Of a stretch of DNA of 29,290 bases, positions 21,863 to 29,290 are shown piece after piece. This stretch comes from JAVEVH01 sp964430365. GTDB lineage: Bacteria; Patescibacteriota; Dojkabacteria; SC72. Position numbers and translations under genes: made by a program. The DNA lies in contig CAYSEU010000004.1 in assembly GCA_964430365.1 (NCBI GenBank), positions 1-29,290 of the forward strand, in the 5' to 3' direction. Position 1 is the stretch's first letter, and every line of letters begins with the position of its first letter. The notes under the pieces are model-generated. The model did not search any database and was not told the DNA's origin. It saw nothing but the letters and a program-made list of their open reading frames with translations.

Positions 21863-24742
21863 ATGAAAGATATACAGATATCTAAAAATCAATATATACC
21901 TACATTCTCTAAAACAGAGGAAGAAATACTTAAATATTGGAGAGAGAAGGATATATTAGAAAAAAGTATAAAACAAAGATCTAAAGAAAAATCTTTTACC
22001 TTCTATGATGGCCCCATTACCTCTAACAACAAACCACACTACGGTCACGCACTAACAATGGTAATTAAGGATGTAGTACCTAGATACAAAACTATGAAAG
22101 GATATCGTGTAGAGAGGAGTTTAGGATGGGATTGTCAGGGTATACCAGTAGAGTATGAGGTAGAAAAAGAATTGGGTTTTGAACAGAAAGAAGATATTGA
22201 GAAGTTTGGTGTAGAGAAATTTAATGAGTTATGTAGGGCTTCTGTTAAGAAGTATAAGGGGGAGATATTTGCATTAACTGAGAGAATGGGAAGATGGGTA
22301 AACAGTGATGAGGAGTATGCTACTATGGATCCTTGGTATATTGAAAGTGTATGGTGGTCATTAAAAGAGCTTTACAAGAAAGAGTTACTCTATGAGGGTT
22401 ACAAGGTTGTACCTTACTCTACAAGAGCTGGTACAACTCTCTCTAACTCAGAAGTAGCTCTAGGAGGTTACACCTCTATTGTGGATCCTGCAGTTATTGT
22501 TAAGCTTAAGCTTAAAGAGGAGGATACATATCTTTTAATATGGACTACTACTCCTTGGACATTACCAGGTAACTTACTTGTTGCTGTTGGAAAAGATTTT
22601 AATTATGTAGAAGTAGAATATAGTGGCGAAAAATATATTGTAGCTAAAGAGTTAGTAGAGAATATATTTAAACAAGATTACAAAATAGATAAAACATACA
22701 AAGGTAGTGAATTAATTGGTAAAGAGTATGAACCATTGTATCCCTACTATGCCAATAAAAGTTCCGAAGGAGCATTTAAAGTTGTACATGGAGACCATGT
22801 TACTTTTGAAGATGGTACTGGTTTAGTACATCAAGCACCATATGGTGAAGAAGATTTTATATTAATGACAAATATGGGTATAGGGATGTTTGATTACCTA
22901 GATGACCAGGGAAATATGAAAGATGAGATTGTGCAGTTTAAGGGTATGTTTTACAAAAAGGCTAATAAATATATTATGCAAGACCTTGAGGAAAGGAATT
23001 TACTCTTTTCTCACTATGATTATGAACACCAAATGCCCATGTGTTGGAGAACTAATACTCCTCTCATATACAAGCCTATTAAGAGTTGGTACGTAAAAGT
23101 TACTGCAATTAGAGATATGTTAGTAAAAGAAAACAAAGATATTAATTGGGTCCCTAATCATTTTAAAGAAGGGAGATTCGGAAATTGGTTAGAAGAAGCA
23201 AGAGATTGGGCATTGAGTAGGAATAGGTATTGGGGAACACCACTTCCTGTATGGGTTTGTGATAAATGTGGGGAAAAGGATGTAATGGGTTCATTAGCTG
23301 AAGTAAAAGAGAAGAGTGGAGTAGAACTAAAAGACCCACATAAGCCATTTGTAGACGAGATAAAGTATGCATGTAAATGTGGAGGTCAGATGAGTCGAGT
23401 AAATGATGTAATAGATGTTTGGTATGATTCAGGCTCTATGCCTTTTGCTAGGTTACATTACCCATTTGAAAATAAGGAGAAGTTTGAGAGTAAATACCCA
23501 GGTGAATTTATAGCAGAGGGTGTAGATCAAACAAGAGGTTGGTTTTACACATTACATGTGTTAGGTATAGCTCTCTTTGGTAAAAAATCATTTGAGAATG
23601 TAATTGTAAATGGTATGGCACTTGCCCCAGATGGTACTAAGATGTCTAAAAGTAAGCGTAACTATACTGAAGTTAATACTGTCTTAGATCAGATGGGTGC
23701 AGATGCACTAAGGTTGTACTTTCTAAGCTCTCCAATTGTAAATGGTGAAGAGGTAATATTTAGTGAGAAGTTTTTAAAAGAAATTACTGGCACTGTACTA
23801 CTACCATATTGGAACAGTGTTAAGTACTTCCTTAATTACAAAGAGCAGTACAATTGGAGATATACTCCAAATTACAAACCCGAAAATGTTATGGATAGGT
23901 GGATAGTATCTATGTTAAACAATACTGTAAAAAATGTAACTAAGAGTATGGATGAGTACAAACTTCAAAAGGCTACTAAATCAGTTTTTGAATTAATTGA
24001 TGTACTCTCTAAGTGGTATATACGAAGAAGTAGAGATAGATTTGTAAGTGGAGATAGTGAAGCTTTAAATACCCTACACCATGTACTCTTAGAGATAAGT
24101 AAATTGTTAGCACCATTTGCCCCCTTTATATCTGAATCAGCATATCTTACCCTAGTAGTTAATGGTAAAGAGTCTGTACATTTAGAAGATTACCCAATAC
24201 TTAACAGTAAATATCTTGATGAAAGGTTAATAAGGGATATGGAAGTAACTAGAAATATATGTTCAATGGGTCTTAATATTAGAGATGAGAATAGGTTAAA
24301 AGTTAGACAGCCACTCTCTAAAGTATATGTCCCTATATCTAACAAAGAGATGTTAGACCTTATCAAAGGGGAATTAAATGTAAAAGAGGTGCAGTACAGT
24401 AAAGAGCAAGTATCAGGTGATGATATTAAAACTCAAAGTACAGGTAATATATTTGTATCATTGAATACACATATATCCGAGCAATTAAAAGAGGAAGGGT
24501 TACTAAATGAAATATTAAGAGGATTACAAGTAGCTAGAAAAGAGGGAGGTTGTGAAGTAGGAGAGAGAGTATCTATTAACTACTCTACTTCAAGTAAGGT
24601 AATAGAGGATATCTTAGAAAAGTATAGTGAGAAGATTAAGGGAGGGATATTACTTAATGAGATAAATAGGGTGGATATTTTAGAAAGTAATACTAAAGTA
24701 AAAGCAGGAGAAGAAGATATATTAATAGAGATACTTAAGTAA
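21863..24742 (+). CDS. ileS: Isoleucyl-tRNA synthetase (IleRS)
   Basis: Class I synthetase that charges tRNA-Ile and edits Val. The 959-aa protein has PHYGHALT (HIGH motif, His59-His62), the GWDCQGIPVE segment, the CP1 editing domain with WTTTPWTLPGN and GTGLVHQAPYGEEDF, WYDSGSMPFA, GVDQTRGWFYTLHVL, KMSKSKRN (about 593-600) and an anticodon-binding domain. A four-Cys zinc site lies within CP1/CP2 (CDKCG...CKCGG). Overall features (NKPHYGHAL, GIPVEYEVEKELG, long C-terminal domain) resemble the eukaryotic-like IleRS type that is often mupirocin-tolerant. It is controlled by the T-box upstream. It ends directly adjacent to carD, stop to stop. Confidence 0.98.
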   Translation: MKDIQISKNQYIPTFSKTEEEILKYWREKDILEKSIKQRSKEKSFTFYDGPITSNNKPHYGHALTMVIKDVVPRYKTMKGYRVERSLGWDCQGIPVEYEVEKELGFEQKEDIEKFGVEKFNELCRASVKKYKGEIFALTERMGRWVNSDEEYATMDPWYIESVWWSLKELYKKELLYEGYKVVPYSTRAGTTLSNSEVALGGYTSIVDPAVIVKLKLKEEDTYLLIWTTTPWTLPGNLLVAVGKDFNYVEVEYSGEKYIVAKELVENIFKQDYKIDKTYKGSELIGKEYEPLYPYYANKSSEGAFKVVHGDHVTFEDGTGLVHQAPYGEEDFILMTNMGIGMFDYLDDQGNMKDEIVQFKGMFYKKANKYIMQDLEERNLLFSHYDYEHQMPMCWRTNTPLIYKPIKSWYVKVTAIRDMLVKENKDINWVPNHFKEGRFGNWLEEARDWALSRNRYWGTPLPVWVCDKCGEKDVMGSLAEVKEKSGVELKDPHKPFVDEIKYACKCGGQMSRVNDVIDVWYDSGSMPFARLHYPFENKEKFESKYPGEFIAEGVDQTRGWFYTLHVLGIALFGKKSFENVIVNGMALAPDGTKMSKSKRNYTEVNTVLDQMGADALRLYFLSSPIVNGEEVIFSEKFLKEITGTVLLPYWNSVKYFLNYKEQYNWRYTPNYKPENVMDRWIVSMLNNTVKNVTKSMDEYKLQKATKSVFELIDVLSKWYIRRSRDRFVSGDSEALNTLHHVLLEISKLLAPFAPFISESAYLTLVVNGKESVHLEDYPILNSKYLDERLIRDMEVTRNICSMGLNIRDENRLKVRQPLSKVYVPISNKEMLDLIKGELNVKEVQYSKEQVSGDDIKTQSTGNIFVSLNTHISEQLKEEGLLNEILRGLQVARKEGGCEVGERVSINYSTSSKVIEDILEKYSEKIKGGILLNEINRVDILESNTKVKAGEEDILIEILK

Positions 24743-25270
24743 TTAGTAAGTAATCATCTTAGAAGTATCTATACCAGTAATCTTTTCGAAGTTTTTAGCA
24801 CCTGTTTCTAATTTAACACCTGAAGATACTGCTAACTCACCAACTATCTCACCTATTGCTCTAGAGAGTTCATTCTCTATTGATACTGGTATTAATCTCC
24901 CATCTTTTTCTCTTTCTTTCTTAATATGATTACAGTACTGTATTGTTTCAATTGCAGACTCTATAGTGGCTTCGTTTTCTAATTTCTTAAAGATTTCCAT
25001 CAACTTATTAAAATCCTGAGTCTTAGGATCCTTATATGGCTTTTTCTTAAGTACAGAGATTTTCTCTTTAATTTCCTTTTGTGAAAATACATCTCTAACA
25101 TTTAACATATCAATATTCTCAATAGGGGTAGATACTGTTAAAGCAGAGTTTATAAATTCAAATTCAAAATACATCTTAATATCACCATTAAACTCAATCT
25201 CCTTCTTGTTTCTAATCCAACCTGCTCCATGTGATGGGTAAAAGACTTTTGATCCGACTTTGAAGTTCAT
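24743..25270 (-). CDS. CarD/CdnL-like RNA polymerase-binding regulator
   Basis: CarD-type proteins bind the RNA polymerase beta subunit through an N-terminal Tudor-like domain and stabilise open promoter complexes. Here FKVGSKVFYPSHGAGWIRNKKEIEF is the RNAP-interacting signature, followed by a helical C-terminal domain (about residues 65-165). The frame has an earlier ATG at 25297, but it lies only 3 nt after a TATAAT (25301-25306), so transcription would start past it. MNFKVG at 25270 matches the family start. The protein is then 175 aa. It is divergent from yvcK. Confidence 0.88.
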   Translation of the reverse strand: MNFKVGSKVFYPSHGAGWIRNKKEIEFNGDIKMYFEFEFINSALTVSTPIENIDMLNVRDVFSQKEIKEKISVLKKKPYKDPKTQDFNKLMEIFKKLENEATIESAIETIQYCNHIKKEREKDGRLIPVSIENELSRAIGEIVGELAVSSGVKLETGAKNFEKITGIDTSKMITY

Positions 25271-25319
25271 ATTTATGTATAATGGTAATTTAAACATTTA
25301 ATTATATCATTTTTTGATA

Positions 25320-25325
25320 TACAAT
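25320..25325 (+). promoter_or_regulatory. Probable -10 box of yvcK (leaderless)
   Basis: TACAAT (within TATACAAT) ends 7 nt before the yvcK ATG, which would place transcription start at the start codon. No Shine-Dalgarno is present. Confidence 0.5.
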
Positions 25326-25332
25326 CATAACT

Positions 25333-26352
25333 ATGAAGATAACGGTAATAGGGGGAGGAACAGGTACATCTACAGTATTAGAAGGGTTGAAAGACAGAGC
25401 AGACCTTCAATTAAGCGTTATTGTAGGAATGATGGATGATGGAGGAAGCAATGCCGTAGTTAGGGATGAGTTTGGGTTGTTACCACTGAGTGATTTAAGA
25501 AAATCGATAATAGCGCTAGCAGAGGATAATGAGGGTAATATACTTAGAAATTTGTTTACATACAGATTTTCTCAAGGAGATGGTTTAAAGGGTCATACAA
25601 TGGGAAACCTTTTAATGATTGCTATGACAGAGATTACGGGAAATGAGGTAGAAGCTATAGAGATGTTTAGATACCTCTTTAATGTAAGAGGTAATATATA
25701 TCCAGTAACACTAGATAAGGTGAAGTTGGTAGCAGAGTATAGTAATGGTACTAAGGTAGTAGGGGAACATCTAATAGATGAGCCTACAAAGGATAGGAAA
25801 ATAGAGAAGTTTTACTTTGAAGGAAAAGCAAAAGCATATAGAGGGGCAGTAGATAGTATATTAGATTCTGATTTTGTTGTTGTAGGCCCTGGAGACCTAT
25901 ACACTACTACCCTTGCTAACATAATAGTAGAGGGTATACCTGAGGCTTTACAAAAAACAAAAGCTAAACTCATCTTTATACCTAACCTAATGTCTAAGAT
26001 TGGTCAAACAAGAGGATTTACTCAAAGAAGTATGTTAGAGCTTGTAGAAGGATATATAGGTAGAACCTTTGATTATGTATTACTTAATAATGGTAAGATT
26101 CCTACCTCTGCATACAAAAGATATATTAAAGATGGTGAACATATCTTTATGGATGATTTAGAATCCAGTAGTAAGCGTATAGTAATCAAAGAGGACTTAG
26201 TAGCTAATTCCGTATTAAAGAAAGATAAAGGAGATAAGTTAGTAAGAAGTTTAGTAAGACATGACAGTAAAAAATTAGGTAATCAACTGTATAAAATATT
26301 TAGAAAAGGTTGGAAATCAACCCTATTTTCTTTTCTTTCCCTGTATCGTTAG
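25333..26352 (+). CDS. yvcK: YvcK/CofD-like UDP-GlcNAc-binding factor
   Basis: YvcK (gluconeogenesis factor) binds UDP-N-acetylglucosamine and links central metabolism with cell-wall synthesis and shape; it shares a Rossmann-like fold with CofD. The 339-aa protein shows VIGGGTGTSTVLEGL, a MDDGGSNAVVRDEFG motif, LPLSDLRKSIIALA, GHTMGNLL, and FVVVGPGDLYTT, all family hallmarks. Length is normal. It stands opposite carD and converges on the FkbM gene with a 30-bp overlap. In Gram-positives yvcK sits with whiA and rapZ; neither is here. Confidence 0.95.
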   Translation: MKITVIGGGTGTSTVLEGLKDRADLQLSVIVGMMDDGGSNAVVRDEFGLLPLSDLRKSIIALAEDNEGNILRNLFTYRFSQGDGLKGHTMGNLLMIAMTEITGNEVEAIEMFRYLFNVRGNIYPVTLDKVKLVAEYSNGTKVVGEHLIDEPTKDRKIEKFYFEGKAKAYRGAVDSILDSDFVVVGPGDLYTTTLANIIVEGIPEALQKTKAKLIFIPNLMSKIGQTRGFTQRSMLELVEGYIGRTFDYVLLNNGKIPTSAYKRYIKDGEHIFMDDLESSSKRIVIKEDLVANSVLKKDKGDKLVRSLVRHDSKKLGNQLYKIFRKGWKSTLFSFLSLYR

Positions 26353-27021
26353 TAGTTTGTTTTCAGGAATATTTTTCAGTAATTTCCCATCCATATATAT
26401 ATCTAATGAGAAATACTCCTTTAGTATCTCTAATACCTTTTTAATCTTTCTATTTACTACTGGATGATACTCTACAGATATATTTTCTACTCTAGGTAAT
26501 ATCTTTCTATGACTTTTTAAAATATCTAATTCACTTCCCTCAGTATCAATCTTAAGCATATTTATACACTCAATGCCCTTTAAATATGAATCTAAGGTAG
26601 TACTCTCTATTGATATACCCTTAGTACTCTCTCTGCCATTCCAACTACCTTCCATTAGACTAGAGTTAGATTCCCATCCATTACTAGTTGCATCAATATG
26701 AAGTACTGTACTACCTGTTTTAGAAGATACAGCTTTGTTTACTGTTTTAATATCCTCTAACCCATTTCTATGAATATTCTCATTTAATATATCAAAAGAG
26801 TGGGGATTAGGTTCAAAAGCAAGTATCCTACTATGAGGATATATATATTTAAAGTAGAGAACAGATATACCGATATGAGATCCAATATCAACTATAAAGG
26901 GTTGAGATTTATTAGATTTAAAAAAGTAAGACTTCTGATTCCAAATCTCTCTTTTTAAAAAATGGTACTCTCTCCCATTGGGAAAGAGTACCGTAAATTT
27001 TCCTAACTTAGTTTCTCCCAT
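26323..27021 (-). CDS. FkbM-family SAM-dependent methyltransferase
   Basis: The 232-aa protein has the Rossmann motif I IVDIGSHIGISVLYF, an acidic end of strand 2 (ILAFEPNPHSFDIL), and the FkbM signature MLKIDTEGSELDILK. FkbM-type enzymes O-methylate sugars, glycolipids or polyketides, so a cell-surface glycan target is plausible but unproven. Its start follows the stop of the lysozyme-like gene by 12 bp, yet TATAAT lies 5 nt before its ATG, suggesting a promoter of its own. The last 30 bp overlap the 3' end of yvcK in the opposite direction. Confidence 0.9.
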   Translation of the reverse strand: MGETKLGKFTVLFPNGREYHFLKREIWNQKSYFFKSNKSQPFIVDIGSHIGISVLYFKYIYPHSRILAFEPNPHSFDILNENIHRNGLEDIKTVNKAVSSKTGSTVLHIDATSNGWESNSSLMEGSWNGRESTKGISIESTTLDSYLKGIECINMLKIDTEGSELDILKSHRKILPRVENISVEYHPVVNRKIKKVLEILKEYFSLDIYMDGKLLKNIPENKLLTIQGKKRK

Positions 27022-27033
27022 TATTAATTATAC

Positions 27034-27633
27034 TTACTCCCCTATTAGATTCATAACGTATGATACTTTTCCTGCCCATGAGCTAGCAGAGGGAGGACAG
27101 TAATATACAGATATTTCATTAGGGGTATCTAATCCTCTAGAGTAATATCCACCTAAACCTTTAGATACAGTATAGATACCTTCTTTAAAGTTTTTAAAAG
27201 AGTAGCTACCCCAACCCCATGCATTGTAAGGTTTAAAGTTATGTAATCCACCACTAGACTCAATGATAGAGATAGCGGCAACCAATCTATAGTCGATGCC
27301 ATACATATCTGCGGCTTCTACAAAATCCTTAGCATTAGCGGCAAGTGGAGCACCTCTCTTAGTAAGGTATTTTCTAATATCTTCAATTTTTTTAGCCTTA
27401 AGAGCATCTTCAGGAGATATTGAAGTAGGGTTTTCTAATATTGTCTCTTGTACAGAGTTATTCTGTATATATGCTACATCCTCTTCAAACTCTTTTTGAA
27501 ATTTAGCATTCTCAATACCTTCAATTTGTATTAAGGCAATGTCATGAACAGTATTTAGTATTAAACCGGTAGTAAGAATACCAGCAATAACGGCTAATAC
27601 ATTCTTTTTGTTGTACATCTTTATGTTTTTCAT
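27034..27633 (-). CDS. Membrane-anchored lysozyme-like murein hydrolase
   Basis: The N-terminal basic segment and TM helix (about residues 10-30) anchor or export the protein. A linker to about residue 85 is followed by a lysozyme/glucosaminidase-like domain: YLTKRGAPLAANAKDFVEAADMYGID, LVAAISIIESSGG (the Glu is the likely catalytic acid), YNAWGWGSYSFKNFKEGI, and YCPPSASSWAGKVSYVM. Such 'SLT-like' domains cut glycan strands in peptidoglycan. At 199 aa it is small. Unusually for this window, AAAGGGG lies 7 nt before the ATG, a Shine-Dalgarno-like purine run. It is divergent from the CapA-like gene. Confidence 0.85.
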   Translation of the reverse strand: MKNIKMYNKKNVLAVIAGILTTGLILNTVHDIALIQIEGIENAKFQKEFEEDVAYIQNNSVQETILENPTSISPEDALKAKKIEDIRKYLTKRGAPLAANAKDFVEAADMYGIDYRLVAAISIIESSGGLHNFKPYNAWGWGSYSFKNFKEGIYTVSKGLGGYYSRGLDTPNEISVYYCPPSASSWAGKVSYVMNLIGE

Positions 27634-27701
27634 AGTTACCCCTTTCTAACCCCATAGTAAGACTTTGTATTAAAAAAATCTTTAATATTATATATTCATA
27701 T

Positions 27702-29290
27702 ATGTTAAATATGGTTCTTACCAAGGGAAAAAGACAAAGAAGAAGTAAAAGGTTACCTTTAATACCTCTATACATAATTATACCATTTTTAGCCTTTTTT
27801 TCATATATATACATTAAAGATCAAATACCTCCATCTACTGTATTAGGGATATTTGTATATGTTCCTCCTAAAGTAGAGTATGAGACTTTTAAGGTATCTT
27901 TTGATGAACAGATACCTACAGAAATTCAAGATATGATTAAGGCTAGTGTAGAGGATATAGAATTAGAGGGTAAGAAAAGATTTGAGTTTGTAAAAAAGGG
28001 TGAGTATGTAATTAAGAATACTTTGGAAGTAGAGGGTAGTATGTATTCAAAAGAGTATGTACCAGTGGGTCATATATATTGGATTAAATCAGATATCTCA
28101 TTAGATGATGTTAAGAGTATATATGTTAGTGAAAAAGATATGGAATTAGTTAAGAATTTAGTGGGTAAGAAAGAGGTAGTAAGTACAGAGGATATTGTTT
28201 CTGAGTTAAAAAAGAGTGAAGAGTATATTGGGTTGGTATCAGCTAGTGATATTACAGATGATATGAAGGTACTCTCAGTAGATGGTATATATCCTTTGGA
28301 GAATCAATTAGATACATTCTCATTTAGATATGTGTTAGAAGAGGGGGAAAGAACGAGCTTTGTTTCTCATATTTTAAGTTTGAATATGGAATTGAAATAT
28401 GGAGAAAGTAGTACTCTAGATATCGACAGTATTGCAAAGATTAATATGAGTGGTGTAGTGGCAATATCTAGGGGTTTAGCATCTAAGATGGATTCATTGA
28501 AAGATTACGATTACCCTGCACAAAGTATTGGAACATTTTTAGCAGATGCAGACCTTACGCACATCTCTAATGAAGTATCTTTTGTAGAAGGATGTGCAGT
28601 GTATAGTGGGATGAGGTTTTGTTCTAATCCTAAATATATTGATACACTCAAAGCTAGTGGAGTAGATATTGTAGAGTTAACAGGGAATCATAATAATGAT
28701 TTTGGGGCTAGTAATAACGCTAAGAGTATAGAGATGTATAAAGAATTAGGTTGGGATTACTTTGGAGGTGGTTTAAATACAAAAGATGCTAGTAAGATAC
28801 TGTATAAAGAGGTTAAGGGAAATACAATAGCTTTTGTGGGATATAACTACTACGACACAATGCTTGGTAGTGGAGCATTAGCTGGTGAGAGTAGTGCAGG
28901 TGCAAATTCATACTCTGTAGCTAAATTAACAAGTGATATATCAGAGGCTAATAAGAATGCAGATGTAGTAATAGTTACATTCCAATTCCAAGAGTGTTAC
29001 AGCTATCCTTCCTCTGATGTAATCTTTCCAATCTGTTATAAACCTCTCTCTTCTCCAGATCAAAAGGGAGTATTTAGAAAAGCAATAGATTTAGGAGCGG
29101 ATGTAGTAATAGGGACACAGGCACATCAGCCTCAAACATATGAGGTCTACAATGATGGTTTAATATTTTATGGTTTAGGGAACCTTTACTTTGATCAGTA
29201 TAGATGGATTGGTACTAGGCAGGGTCTAATTCTTTCTCTGTATGTAAAAGAGGGTGAGTTAATACAGGCTAAATTAACACCTACGTTAAT
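27702..29290 (+). CDS. CapA-family protein with extra N-terminal domain, 3' partial
   Basis: The frame runs open to the right edge (over 529 codons). It has a basic N-terminus (KGKRQRRSKR), one TM helix (about 23-38), then a domain of about 200 residues with IGLVSASDIT...KVLSVDGIYPL that looks like the periplasmic-binding-protein-like modules attached to CapA proteins in Chloroflexi and CPR. The CapA metallophosphatase-like domain follows: DADLTHISNEVSF, FCSNPKYIDTL, ELTGNHNNDFG (328-335) and GTQAHQPQTYEVYNDGLIFYGLGN. CapA is named for poly-gamma-glutamate capsule synthesis; the biochemical role in this branch is unknown. ATG 27711 (after TTAAAT) is an alternative start. The end lies outside the window. 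Confidence 0.88.
   Translation, partial: MLNMVLTKGKRQRRSKRLPLIPLYIIIPFLAFFSYIYIKDQIPPSTVLGIFVYVPPKVEYETFKVSFDEQIPTEIQDMIKASVEDIELEGKKRFEFVKKGEYVIKNTLEVEGSMYSKEYVPVGHIYWIKSDISLDDVKSIYVSEKDMELVKNLVGKKEVVSTEDIVSELKKSEEYIGLVSASDITDDMKVLSVDGIYPLENQLDTFSFRYVLEEGERTSFVSHILSLNMELKYGESSTLDIDSIAKINMSGVVAISRGLASKMDSLKDYDYPAQSIGTFLADADLTHISNEVSFVEGCAVYSGMRFCSNPKYIDTLKASGVDIVELTGNHNNDFGASNNAKSIEMYKELGWDYFGGGLNTKDASKILYKEVKGNTIAFVGYNYYDTMLGSGALAGESSAGANSYSVAKLTSDISEANKNADVVIVTFQFQECYSYPSSDVIFPICYKPLSSPDQKGVFRKAIDLGADVVIGTQAHQPQTYEVYNDGLIFYGLGNLYFDQYRWIGTRQGLILSLYVKEGELIQAKLTPTL

Noticed and set aside
27542..27814. Minus-strand frame of 90 aa between the murein hydrolase and the CapA-like gene
   Set aside because: It covers the start regions of two better-supported divergent genes and has no recognisable motif.
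1..29290. Recoding of TGA as glycine, as in some CPR phyla
   Set aside because: All recognisable proteins are full length when TGA is read as stop, and no family shows a break that a TGA read-through would repair.
1..29290. CRISPR arrays, prophage or complete insertion sequences
   Set aside because: No spaced direct repeats, no integrase, capsid or transposase-like proteins were seen.

Overview
This window looks like a slice of a small, AT-rich bacterial chromosome, most likely from the candidate phyla radiation (Patescibacteria), perhaps a Dojkabacteria (WS6)-like lineage. That placement is an inference. It rests on the AT-rich codon use (AGA/AGG arginine, frequent ATA isoleucine), very tight gene packing, start codons without Shine-Dalgarno sequences, an archaeal-type AspRS, an IleRS resembling the eukaryotic-like type, and several families common in such genomes (a CapA-like protein with an extra N-terminal domain, a DUF5684-like membrane protein, PspC/LiaF-like proteins). 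All 29 complete genes end in TAA (22) or TAG (7). None ends in TGA, and TGA does not appear as a sense codon.

Layout. 1-4.7 kb: a Cys-rich VWC/pacifastin-like protein (5' partial), MscL with a zinc ribbon, a MOP-type flippase, RmuC, a DUF5684-like membrane protein and an N-formylglutamate amidohydrolase-like protein. 4.8-8.1 kb: a tight recA-recX-recJ recombination operon. 8.1-13.97 kb: archaeal-type AspRS, a 211-bp element bounded by 21-bp perfect inverted repeats, a D,D-carboxypeptidase, an unrecognised membrane-anchored protein, GluRS and tRNA-Gln(CUG). 13.97-18.27 kb: a five-gene copper operon on the minus strand (cupredoxin, CopA, HMA-DsbD/TauE-like membrane protein, CsoR, small unknown) behind a TTGACA-17-TAATAT promoter with a GC-rich palindrome that is probably the CsoR operator. 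18.3-20.3 kb: a PspC/LiaF-like envelope-stress cluster. 20.3-21.5 kb: a minus-strand group with uracil-DNA glycosylase and two small unknown proteins. 21.6-24.7 kb: a T-box leader with its own promoter and terminator, then ileS. 24.7-29.3 kb: CarD-like regulator, YvcK, FkbM methyltransferase, a lysozyme-like murein hydrolase and a CapA-family protein cut by the window end.

The genes are mostly core housekeeping: recombination, translation and cell envelope. The copper operon is a complete, self-regulated metal-export unit. The T-box couples ileS transcription to uncharged tRNA-Ile. GluRS next to tRNA-Gln, together with an archaeal-type AspRS, fits the indirect (GatCAB) route to Gln-tRNA and possibly Asn-tRNA, but no Gat or AsnRS/GlnRS gene is in view. 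The items most worth a second look are the T-box, the inverted-repeat element, the CsoR promoter/operator, the leaderless start sites and the absence of TGA stops.
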